Shown here piece by piece: positions 32,153 through 44,100 of a stretch of DNA of 64,000 bases. The position numbers were made by a program, and so were the translations under genes. Under the pieces are notes generated by a model, which saw nothing but the letters and a program-made list of their open reading frames with translations, was not told the DNA's origin and made no database searches. Location: the NCBI GenBank assembly GCA_013397695.1, contig VYZI01000040.1, positions 2,088,351 to 2,152,350 of the forward strand. Direction: 5' to 3'. The number at the start of each line of letters is the position of its first letter. Position 1 is the first letter of the stretch. This DNA comes from Centropus unirufus. Its lineage: Eukaryota; Chordata; Aves; Cuculiformes; Centropidae.

Positions 32153-34125
32153 ATAGAATCATTTCAGTTGGAGAAGATCTTTAAGATCATCGAGTTCATC
32201 CCTTAACCTAACAGGGCCGAGTCCACCCCTAAATGGTGCCCCTAAGCACCACATCTACCTGTCTGTTACATAACTCCAGGGATGATGACTCAACCTCTTC
32301 CCTGGGCAACCTGTCGCAATGCTTGGTCACCCTTGGGTGAAGTAATTTTTCCTAATATCCAATTTTGGTTGTCCCTGGAGCGACTTCAGGCCATTTCCTC
32401 TTGTTTTGTCACTTGGGAGAAGAGAACAACGCCCACCTCGCTTCAACTTCCTTTCAGGCAGTTGTAGGGGGCGATAGTCTCCCCTCAACCACTTTTTCTC
32501 TGGCCTAAACAGCCCCAGTTAACTCAGGCACTCCTCATAGAGCTGCTGAACTGTCTGGAGCACAAGTCTTGTTTGTCCTTCTCTGGACACGCTCCAACAA
32601 TTCAATGACTTCCTTGTAGCAAGGGGCCCAAAACTGAACGCACTGTTCTGTTTGGGTGACGCAGCCTCTCCAATGATGGGTACAGAGGAACGATGACCTC
32701 CCTGCTCCTGCTGGCCATGCTGTTTGTTACAGGCCAGGATGCCATTGGCCTTGTTGTTCACCTGGGCATGCTGCTGGCTTCTGTTCAGTCAGCTGTCACC
32801 CAACACCCCCAGGTTCTTCTCTACCAGGCAGGTTTTCGGCCACTCCTCCCCAAGCCTGTAGTGCTGCATGGGGTTGTTGTGGCCCAAGTGCAGGATCTGA
32901 CACTTGGCCTTGTTCAACACTGCACAAGTGGCCTCTGCCCCTGTGCAAGGCCTTCCTAACCTTGAGCAGGTCAATCCATCTGCAATACATGATGCCATCT
33001 GCAAACCTAGCTGAGGGAGTGCGCAGTCCTCTCATCCACGTCATTGGCAGTTACTGAACAAAACCGGTCCCAACACTGAGCCTTGGGTAACATTCCTTGT
33101 GCCCGAGCACTAACTGGATTTAACTCCACGTACCACAGCTCTTTGGGCCTGACCATCCTGCCAGTTTTTCACTCAGTGAAGTGTCGGCCTGTCCAAGCAG
33201 TCAGTTTTTCCCGGACAATGCTGTAGGAAACTGTCAAAGGCTTCATTACAATCTAAGTAGACAACATCTGCAGCTTTTCCCTCATCCACTGAGCAGGTCA
33301 CCTTGCCATAAAGGAGATCAGGTCAGCTAAGCAGGACCTGCCTTTCCTGAAGACGTGCTGGCTGGGCCTGATCACGTGATTGTCCTCTAAGTGTTGTGTG
33401 ATGTCACTCAGGATGATCGGCTCCGTAACCTTCCCTGGTGCCTACGTCGGGCTGGCAGGCCTGGAGATGGGCATCACATTTGTTAATCTCCAGTCATCAG
33501 GGACCTGCCCAATTAGCCAGGACCGTTGATAAATGATGGAAAGTGGCTTGGTGAGCACTTCACCAGCTCCTTCATCACCCTCTGGTGGATCTTATCCAGG
33601 GACTTGGGTGTCTCTAGGTGGAATAACAGGTCACTAGCCATTTCCTCTTGGATTTTGGGGGCTCCATTCTAGTCCTTGTCTTCCAGCTCAGGGGGCTGGG
33701 TACCCAGGGAACAAGTGATCTTACTATTAGAGACTGGGGTGAAGAAGGCATTAAGTACCTCAGTGATTTTCCTCATCCTTAGTGGCTACAATTCTCCTCA
33801 CATCCAATAAAGACTGAGGATTGTCCTCAGCTCCTTTTGCTGCTAATACATTTATAGCAGCATTTCTGCTGTCCTTTACTGCAGGAGCCAGATTGAGTTC
33901 TAGCTGGGCTTTGGCCCTCCTAACTTTCTCCCTGCATAACCTCACATCTTTGTAGTCCTCCTGGGTTGCCTGTCCCTTCTTCCAAAGGTCATAAACTCTC
34001 CTTGTTTTCCTGCGTTTCAGCCAAAGCTGTCTGTTCAGCCAGGCTGGGCTTCTTCCCTTCCAGCTTGTCTTTCAGCATGTGGGGACAACTTCCTCCTGTA
34101 CCTTCTTTCTTGGAGCATGCCCATC
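32153..34125 (-). mobile_element. CR1 LINE copy, about 2 kb, antisense, 5' truncated
   Basis: Read on the - strand from 34125 down, it shows a decayed but alignable CR1 ORF2. In order there are a VYDLWKKGQATQEDYKDV-like segment, CREKVRRAKAQLELNL (33760-33945), PLSIIYQRSWL..VPDDWRLTNVMPI (near 33.5 kb), the RT block VVYLDCNEAFDTV (near 33.25 kb), GSVLGP-like remnants (near 33.09 kb), ARFADG (near 33.0 kb), CQILHLGHNNPMQHYRLG (near 32.9 kb) and the 3' tail at 32153. Frameshifts and stops separate the blocks. The catalytic FADD box reads FADG, so this copy is dead. Confidence 0.93.
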
Positions 34126-37100
34126 GTTATTATTAATGACAACATCAATAGTAGGTCCCCCAGTAGGAGGCGAGACTGCTGAAGTGATAGGAAACTGTCT
34201 GGGAACACGTGGTGGGGCAGCATAATTGATATTTTGGGCTGATCCGATGTATGTTCATCTGCTTTCCATTGCTACGTATGGAACCTCGCAGGTAAGAATT
34301 ACTTTAATTAAGAGAAAATTGCATCTAGTTCATGGAGCTGAGGCCAGTGATTATACTCAGAAGACACAATGAAATAAACATGCATAAAGTTGTACGAGAA
34401 AATGAAAACCTATGTGAGAGGAGCTAAAAGGAAAATAGAGAAGAAAAAGCAGAATGAATGCCATCAGATTTTCCAGGCCAGGCTCATACGCATTCTCTGC
34501 CACAAAAGGAAACACGTAAGTAGCTGGGAGAATTTAGCCTACAGGCTTTAATCCAAAAGAACTTATTAGGCAAATCACAAAGATTTAATAGGGTAAAATC
34601 TACCACATACTGCAATATGAATGACTTTGTTCTGCTGGGTACCTTGGTGGCTGGGTGGCTTGGAGCATGGGGGCAATTTCTGAGTGTCTTTACTCCTCAA
34701 GATGTTTCCATTTGCAGAAAGAAGCAGTGGTGATGGCCCCAGCAGCTGGAGGAGGGGACAATGGGATGAGCTCCTCCATCAGTGCCCAGCGCGGCTCTGC
34801 TGTGGTGTCTGCCAGCTGCAATAATATAAAAGTGGGCACCTGAGCCCAAAGCAGCTTCCTAGAAGAGCTGTAGCGCTGTAGGTGAGCTCTGCGTGTGCTG
34901 GTCTCAAGATTTAAAAGTATTTCAAGGCTGAATATAAGCAAGTGGGGAGGCAATCTGGAGGCACAAAGAAGTTACAGTAAGGGATGGCTGGGCAAACCTA
35001 AAGAAATATCCAGCTGAACTGGAGGACAACCTTCCTTGCCATGATTGTAGCAAACTATTCCACTGCCCCCCAGTGTTTTGGGATACTCGAAACTAGAATG
35101 TAACGAACAATAAGAAACACAACTCAGAGAGGCGTTTGGCAAGCACAGGGTTCAGAGAACTAAGACCTCTCCCCTTTCTAATTTCTCTGACTGAGATGCT
35201 GGGGGAGAACATCTACAGAGCTCTGAGGCACTTTGTTCTTTGTCCTTTACAGATATTAAATACAAGAAGATCAAAAAGAAATTAGATTATTTGTCTTGAA
35301 TGAAATTACACTTGTTTGTGTCTCTCCAAATGAGCTTCAGAATCGCTGCAGTTGTACTGTAGCACTCAATTATTTTCTAAATCTCCTCTGAAAGCAATGG
35401 CTTTCTGCTTTCATGATTGAGGTTTTGTTTTACTGAGTAGACAGTTTATAAGCATAAGCATTTTTGCTTTTAATAACAAACTTTAAAACTTCTGTAGGAA
35501 TCTTTAAGATTTTTTATTTGTTGAATTAATATATCCTTTTATCTGGATAAAATTTCCATTATTTTAACAGCACATATAATCCTTTTTTTTCATGTTATTT
35601 CATGTCAGCCTTTAGAAGTGTTATGGGGAAATGTTTGTACCTAGCTACTCATCTTCTGCTCTTGTAGAGTCAATAGCAAGAAGCAGGTATTTTGTGCTCT
35701 CCTCTGAGCTATTCTGGCTGTTTTCAGAAAATAAATGCTCCAGAGATGCTATTGACTCTATTAACTGGTTCTCTACTAACGTGAGAGGAATTTTGAGTGA
35801 TTAGGTTACACAAAGATACCTACACTTACGCAGATGAATGCTGCGCTAGGAGCATGGCTGTGAGGAGGGCTAAAAGCGGGAGTCAAGACTGGACCTCGGA
35901 ATTTCTCTGTCCTGAATTTGTGAATGTTTAGGGCTTGAACAAAAGGCAGGAGCAGCTGTGGGAAATCAGTTACTGAGGATGCTGTAAGAGAAAAGGGCTT
36001 ATTTTGATCGACTTTGAGAGGAGAATGCTGGGCTGACAGACGTAACCTGTTCCTCACAGGGCTAAAGTCGGTAATCCTTCATGAAGCTCAGGCTGCTGGT
36101 GCCTCCGATACGCAAGATAAATCTCTGTTCTTTGGGCTAATTGAGTAATGCAATTAGGATGAGGCAGTCCTGGTGAACCCTTGCCCTTTAAAGGGACAGT
36201 TGTTAAAGTGACACCAGCCGTGCCAAGTGCAGCGTGGAAATGCCAATGACTACATTTGGTCTTCTCATAAAGACCTGTGGGACATCAAATGAAGCTCGCG
36301 AGGACCGGGCTCAACCCAGTAAATAATAAAATGAAGTGGATTTTCATGGAATGGCTAATTGAGGGGTTAGACTTTGCCTAAAGGATATTGTGACTGCTAG
36401 GAATTCCTGTGGCTCCGAAGGAAACTGGACAAGTTTAGGGAAATTTGTTAAGGACTACTAATACCTAGGAGTCCACATCCAGCCCAAGAAGTCCCTGATA
36501 ACGGCTGGAGACAGGGCGAATATTCATAGAAATATGCTTTGCTCGTATTTATTTAGAAAAGGAGGTATCCATCTTAGGGGGACAAAACTCATGAAATTAA
36601 CCTTATTCATGCTGAAGCACTTCTGGGAGATCTGTTTTTGTACTTGAAAGATGAAAAAGTAGATTTAACTTGCTGGAGTCAGAGTTTCATCCTGCTTTTC
36701 AGAATAAGTTAAGAAGAGCTGTTTCTGTTTAAAATTATTTAAAATTATCTTGGAAGACTTTTAGTATTTAATAATTATGAGTTTTCCCTAAAAGCTGATG
36801 AGCAGCAACTCCAAGAATGCTCTGACATTGCTTATTATGCCTTGAATTAATGGCATAAAAATGCAAGATTTTCATTGCAGACAGTGGGAAGAATAACAAT
36901 GGGTATAATACATTCAAGAAATATTTTTTTAGCTGTTCATTTAAGACGATAGAAAAATACTTGAAAGGATACTTGTAACGTTCCTCAGTTTCCTGAGAGT
37001 ATTGTTTTTCCGAACCCCAGGGTGATAGGGTAGATGCTGTGAATCATGAAGAAGCACAGATACCCAAAGAACTGGAAGTAAACAGATGTTCTTTTATGAT

Positions 37101-40100
37101 CAGCAGCTCAAGATACAGGGGCTGATACAAATCTGCCATGGGTGTAGGATCTAATTAGGAAAGTCGTTACCCAGGGGCATCTCTCACTTTTCAGTTCTCC
37201 ATCCAAAGGGAAGTTCCCTAGGTCAAGTCTGTTTTGCCCACGATGATAACGGGAGAGTTATCTCTCCCTGTCCTCATCGCGACCCACGAGCTCTTCATTA
37301 CATTTTCTCTCCCTTTCCAGCTGACGAGGAGGAGTGAGAGAGTGGCTTGGTGAGTGCCTGGCATCCAGCCAGGGTCAGCCCATGAAGGAAGGGCTGCAGT
37401 CCCTGGGATGTATATTCGGGGCACACAAATACTCTGCAAAGCGTAAAATTCACTTACAAGTGCGATGCTCCCGATCTCTGGTGAGGGATCTAAAATTTAG
37501 TGTCATCTCAGTGGTTTTGGCTTTCATATTCCTCTGTTCCATGTATTCATTGTAAAATGGGATAGTGGCATCTGCTCAACTCAGAGTTACTGAGAAGAGG
37601 AGCACTCAGGTGCTGCAGTAAAACATTCATCACATTTTTTTGACATAAATGGCTAATATTGCACTTGGTGCAAAAGCAGCAGAGTGCACTAAAAGTAAAG
37701 CTTGGGACTATTTAGTGAGTCAATAAGCACTCATTGCAGCAGGAATCCTGGGACAAGATTACCGTACTGCTGTGCGATCTCAGGCCTGCCCACATTTGTC
37801 TGGTTTTGTGATGGCACAGCTACATTTTCTTTGCTCTGTCACCTTCACAGAATGAAGATTTTTTGGGCATTTGAAAATGGCACCTTAAAAAAGCCATCTT
37901 TTTAAGTGTATGTGCAGAGGGCTTTGCTCAGTGGAGCCTTTAGGGATTTTAAATACTTCTTCAAAGTGAATTATGGTGCTCATACCATTGCAACGGGAAT
38001 GCACTGCTTGTAGCAGCAAGGGGAGCTCTAGGAATGCTTGGGCAGCACAAGTACGATCCAAATCAGAAAGAAATAAACCACAAAAAAAGCCAGCTCAAGC
38101 ACATCCTTGTTATGAGTGAAAGCTTTTCCTCAAAGAATACAATGAACCCGTGTCCTTATGGGCAGCAGGTAATGACAAATCGGTGATAACCAATACCTTG
38201 AGGAATTGCCTCCTATGGAAGGAAGGGCTCAGGAGAGCGTCAGTGCTCAACTGTTGTGTTCCTACCTGCTAACACTTCTCTCTGCTTGCTCCCGCAGTAT
38301 TTTTACAGTACTCAGTCTGGAAGTCAGGAAGGAGAGGCAAAGACATCTGCAAAACCAAACTGCTGTCCTGGAAAGCAAATGCTTATTTCTCTCTTTCCTG
38401 TTGGAGAACAATTTTTGCCTCGTTAGAAGGAGTTGCCAAAATTAGCACCGAATGTGTAGTGTGAGCTGATTAATCTTCACAGTAAAATGCCCTCAGCGTG
38501 GCAGCAGAAAGCCAAGGTGCAACTTGAGGCTGGCCCCTCTGATGCTTTCTTGGCCTGTGCCTGGGGAGTACCAGCCCCTGCTGCTGAGAAACTTCCAGTG
38601 CTGCTTTTCCACTCCCCCCAGCAGGAATATAAACCCCCTCCTCCCCGATGAGGAAGGGTGAAAAGTTTATGCAAGCTGCAGCTCCAAATCTGGATGTGTC
38701 AAGCTCCAGTTTGTCTTATTTGCTCTTGCACAGTCCTCAGTTTGGAAGTGCTGAGCCAATTATCTGTAGATTGCTGGAATTAACTTTTGAGAAGGTCTGG
38801 CTTGTATTTTCTGTCAAAAATAGACATGAGGCATAGTTTTTTTAAGTCAGCTGAGCGTATTACTGAAAGGATTTAGTTTGAATTAATCCAAATTTTTGAA
38901 GAAGGAAAAAATTACCCCTTTTTATCCAAACTGATGTTCCAGCAACAGCAGTTGCTGAATGTTTATATTCGTAATTTTTGGACTACTATTTTTTTTCTGA
39001 TTTTGAAGCTGACAGTATGCTAAGTTTTAGATTCCTGACCAGAGTCTGAGTCCTGTTGTCAGTGCCAGGTGTACTATGGACCCCACTTCGTATACTCTTC
39101 CCCTTTTTGAGATATATGGGAAGGAGCACGGATCTGATACCCAGAGATTTAACAAATGCTGTGATCAGCCTGTGAGACCCGATGTATTCTTCATAGCTCT
39201 TGCTTTCTCAGAGGCTTTATTATTCTTCCTGCAATTGTATTAAACAAGTTGACATAATAGAGAGGGATGTAAGTCCAAGAAATGAGATTACTCAGTCCAC
39301 TGAACCCTCACTTTAACTCCTCCTTACCACCATCCCACTACTTCTGTGCCTCAGTTTCTCATTTTGCTGCACAAGGCCAACGGGCTGAGATTCAAGCTCA
39401 ATTACAAACCAAAAAAACCAAATCCTATGAGCATTCCTAAAAAAAAATTACAATTCTTCTTAGGCAGACTCCTAAAATCTCATCCCGATTGTCACTGAGA
39501 TACCAGGTATTTCTCTAGGCTGAGGTGATGCAATCTGGTCCGGGGGCTCTGGGCTTTTCTGGTCCATGTTTTGCAGTTGAATGCGTTTCTACCTGAAGCT
39601 CATCCCGCTCCCTGGCTGATGGAGCACGTGTTCCTCACCAACGCAAGCTTGGCACCAAGAGGCACCTGGGAGCAACCCTTCAGAGCTGATATTTCGTTGT
39701 TTCTTTCGGAAGGTTGTCTGACTTGTGTTGAATTCAAAGGCAAACCAAGATGTCCTCTGTGTTCGAAAACTAAAACAACCCCCAAAAGCTCTGCAGGAAA
39801 CAACCTAGAGAAGCTTACAGCAGATGAGGTGTAGTAGGGCAGCCCTCACCTGGGAGATCAGACCTCTTTGATGTAATCAAACAAACAAACCGTAGAAACT
39901 GTCTGCAGGTAAGGAGTACAGGTTTAGTGATTACTCAGAAATATTTAGTATTTGAATGTTCTCTGTTGATAGAATTCTACTTAAGCATCCCCGTGAAGCC
40001 TCAGAAATCATAAAAGGATCTTACATCAAATACAGATGGAAAACAGAGGCTGCTATAATTCAGTCGTGCTGTGTGAGATAATCTGGAATTCCTCAGCGGA

Positions 40101-41124
40101 GACTCTGAATCTTGCAATTGCACCGATCTGAAGATCTTGATACCCTGCAAATCATTATTTTAAATATTCAAATTTAAAGATCTGTGATTAGTTTGAAGGC
40201 AAGTGCAGTTGTCAGCTGAATATTTTATTTTCACAATTCATGTTGTGTTATCTCTAGACTGTAATTTTTTCTAACTGTGCTGCACTGCTGTATATGGGTA
40301 ACATCACTGCTGCAGAGCAGCCGTTGCTGTACTGCAGGGTATAACTTAAGGAGAAATGCAATTTTTGGAGACTGGACTCCTGCAGGGGAGGCAACAGCTT
40401 AAAGCCATGCTTGGTAGCTGGTGGCTCCTGTTTAAATGCAAGAGCCAGGCAGTGCTGCGTACTTGTTGTTATCCAGCAATAACAAAATGCTGGAGAGGTG
40501 ATGCTGCCGGCTGGGGCTGGTCTGTGGGCTCCAGGTTCATCCCAACCTGTGAGTGGCTGTGAAATTGTTCATAACTTTGATATGCATTGGTGTTTTTAGA
40601 TTTCAGGGGAAGTAGTAAATGTGCATAGGTGCACATCTCTTTCTCTCTTCCTCCAGATTATCTACAGATGTAGGAATATCTTTTTTTCCCAGTTGAAACG
40701 CTGATGTTAAAGCCAAAAGTAAAGCACTCAGAAGGACTCATCCTGACTGCCTCATGATCGTCTTTCTTTTCCCTCTGTTAATCATGGCTTTCACTAATCT
40801 TTCTCTTAGTTAACCCAAATTCTCTCCTTAATGTCTTACTACCACTGAAATCTGAGAGTTAAAACTGAGCTGCTGTCGCTGTCACTGCTGTCAACGTTTT
40901 TATGGGAGTCTACAAGCTAGGATTGATCTTTAAGTCTTCTGTCCCTCTAGAGAGCCTTCACCAATCGTACGTGCATTAATTCATTATATTAATATTTACA
41001 GGTTTCCTCTTCTTTGTGCCCAGGATAGCAAAATCCTTATCTGTGCCTCCTGTCTCCCTGCAAGATGGATTTAGGTAAGACTGCTAAGCCATCTCTTCAG
41101 TACCAAAACAGGAAAGTTGCAACT
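34126..41124. other. Intergenic: no gene recognised
   Basis: I see no coding exon or complete transposon. CCCTTTAAAGGG at 36183-36194 is a 12-bp palindrome. A CTGTGCCTCAGTTTCTCAT string near 39345 resembles the core of a MIR SINE but is too short to call. Open frames reach about 87 codons and have no recognised domain. Confidence 0.7.
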
Positions 41125-41172
41125 CAACAATCTTTAAGATCACTTCCAACCCAAACTATTCTAAGATTGGGA
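41125..41172 (+). mobile_element. CR1 3' tail fragment
   Basis: ATCTTTAAGATCACTTCCAA followed by CCCAAACTATTCTAAGATT matches the last bases of a + strand CR1, with a few changes. Only about 45 bases are recognisable, so it is a heavily truncated or old copy. Confidence 0.65.
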
Positions 41173-44100
41173 TTGAGATGTGAGAGGGAATTATTCTTTT
41201 GCAGTGTTAAATTATGACTTTTATTTATTTATAATTCCTGTTAGTTCATTCTTGTAAGTAGCAGTTGGCAGGATTCACCCCCATACACTCTACAAGGACC
41301 TCTGGTGCTCTGGGTGATGTGCATCACATTCTGAATGCCTGGAGGGAAACCGTGATGGTTGAAGAATTAAGAACATTTCTTGCAGTTCTCCTGGCAAGAT
41401 CTGGCTCTATTCAGTGCTCTACCTTTCTCTTCTTCCCTACTGGCAAATTTAAAAGACTGAGAAGTTGGTTGGAAGCTGTGAGATTGTCTTCTAGAGAATG
41501 ATTTGTCAAGGATTGCTGTGTTCTCCAACAGTCTGTAATTGCTTTCCTTTTGGATGCCAGTTTGAGGCAATATGTGGCAAATAGAAGTGTTTTGTTAATG
41601 GATATTTTTCTCATTGTATGTGAGGTTTGCTAGAGTAGGAACCTGACAGTTCTTACATTTTTAATGCTGTGACACGAAGGTGACATTGATGCCTATCAGC
41701 TTTAGTGATTTTTAAGGCAAAATGCCAGCATCAAAATGTGCTAAGAGTACTGAATTTTGGTATCATTTGTTTGCTTTATTGTTTCCTCCATCTCTACGCA
41801 CCCAGAGTCAGTAACTATCTAAATCCCATCCAAAATCGAGACCTTCCCAGCTGTGCAAACTGTGCAGCAACCAACCGCTTCAGGTGGCCAGAAAGGAAAG
41901 CTACTTCAGGAATGGGGGCTTTTTTTTTTCAGATTTAAAAAAAGGCCATATTTAAAATTCTTTTGACCCTGCGTCATAGCATGAGCAGCTGTCACCACAT
42001 CTGAGCAGGAGCCTGAAGGATTAGAAGGAAAAAACTTGATTCATTGCAGAAAGGAGGGTTGTTATAGTGGTTTTAAGTCATTGTGTCTCGTCTCCCCACC
42101 TCTTGCCCTATCTACAAAAAATTCTGCCTTTATGGTTTTCTCACTTTTATGGAGATAATTTTATTTTTCTAAACTGAATTTTATTTTTCTAAACTGCTAT
42201 CTTATGGTAGTTTAAAAAGCTCCAACTCTATCCACATTCAGAGCTGTTAAAAATCCCTGGCTGACCCCTCCTCCCCTGTGCTGCCACATCTCTGCACCAC
42301 AAGCGCCTCCGGGTGGGGGGATCCCTGGACCCTTCCACCTAGCAGGACCCACTCAGCTCAACCCGAGGGAAACCAAGCAGAACAATTTGCAATAATTATC
42401 GTAATGCACAGAAAGGCGCTGTGTTAAATATGTGGTGTGTGTATCCTTTCAAAGGAGTTTTGAAATGTCCTTAAGTAAAATGTATTAATAAAGGATACAG
42501 AATGCAGGTAACGGTACACCTTGCGTCACAAAAAAAAGCCATAGCAGCTCAAGTAAAGGGTTAAAGCGTTACAGAGCAGTGAGAAATATGTGTACCACTA
42601 TGAAAAATATGTTTAAACAAATTACCCTCCTAGATTTAGTCCTTATGCGTATAGCAAGGGCAGCAATGAAATGCTCTGTTTATGACTTCCAGGAAATAGA
42701 AGGTTAGAAGGAGGGAATATTAAGTACATATGAGATAAGGAATGACAAACTGGAGAGGGAGCAATTCGGGTTCTGCCTTGCTGGTTCTGATGCTCTTTTC
42801 TTGGTTGGATTCTTAGAAGTTAGCCACGATAATCTGTATTTCCTTCCATACGTTTTGTTAATAACACTGGTGGGTCTGTACTGGGGAATTTCACTGGCTG
42901 CGTAGGAAGAATGTTCCCTCACCATGTGAAGTTTTAGCGGAAATGTTTTTAAGTTGAAACTTGCAGCTCGGAGGCTGCTGTTATTTCTGCTGCTGAAGTC
43001 AGATTGTGGAACTGGCTTTATAAGAGTGCGCCATATCAACAATGGAATCTATTTTAATTGTCAAGCAAAATAAGACACAAAACAGAAAGAATTCAGACAC
43101 ACGCTGTAAGTATCTCGAGATTCAGATTTGTCTGAGATGTTGGCATTAATGACACTGGCAGTTAATAGTCTCATTAATAGTAGCACAAGATGTTAATGCT
43201 TAGAATTAATTAAGTTTTCCAATAGCTGGCGAGCAATTTGGGCACTGTACTTATAAAAATCTGGTACTTTATCCATATCTGATGCTGCGTGTACATTTAA
43301 AATCAGCACTTTCCTATTGTACCCCACTACTGACATTTTCTTCAGTCTGAGTTGTTCAGTATAAAAGATGTGAACACGTAGGGCTCGCCTGGTCAGATCT
43401 TACAGAGGTTTGAGATGGGTTCCCTGATAATGCAAAGGCTTCCAGGGCAGAAACATTAAATAATCGATCTGCTCATCTGCCTCCCCGAGCTGTCATGCTC
43501 CAGTTCACCTGTCTGTGGTTGATTGAATTCCCTGTAAAGTGATGGTTGGAGCCAGGAAGCAGAGTTCAGGGAGTCCAGAAGAGGCAGGGGTCGCACCTGG
43601 CTTGGAATGGTCACACAATATCCTTGCCATGCAGGATCTTCTTGACGCAGCTTAAAGAATTGCAGTCCCTAAAGACAGGAGAGCACTTCTGGTAGATCAA
43701 CAAATGTCCACTTTTTTTTTATTTTATTGTTGTTTTAATCACAAGCCAGAACTCTCTATTTAACAATCAAGAAGTATCAAACCTGGCAGCGATTTTGCTT
43801 TAGCATCTTGCCTGGGTCTGTGTGGACATTTCAAAGTTCTTTGTTATTTGGGGTTTTTTTTTCAAACTTTGAGGGAGGCCTCAGCTGTCCGATCAGCAGG
43901 CAGCAAACCCAGGCTGGCAAGGCCTTGTGAGCAATTTTCCTGCCGCTGGTGTGTTCCCCAGTGTCGTTCCAGAGGGGCTGTTCCTGGAATGTGGGAAGCC
44001 GATGGTCCCTATTCACCACTGGAGAGTATTTTCGTAACAAGGATGAAGGGAGCAGCTGGTGCTTGCCAAGGTCCCTGTAAAATTTATTGGTGAGGGAGTG

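Noticed and set aside
32519..33044. Apparent genes on both strands near 32.5-33.0 kb
   Set aside because: All are pieces of the decayed antisense CR1 reverse transcriptase or its complement.
39345..39366. Short MIR-core-like string
   Set aside because: About 20 bases only, too little to separate from chance.
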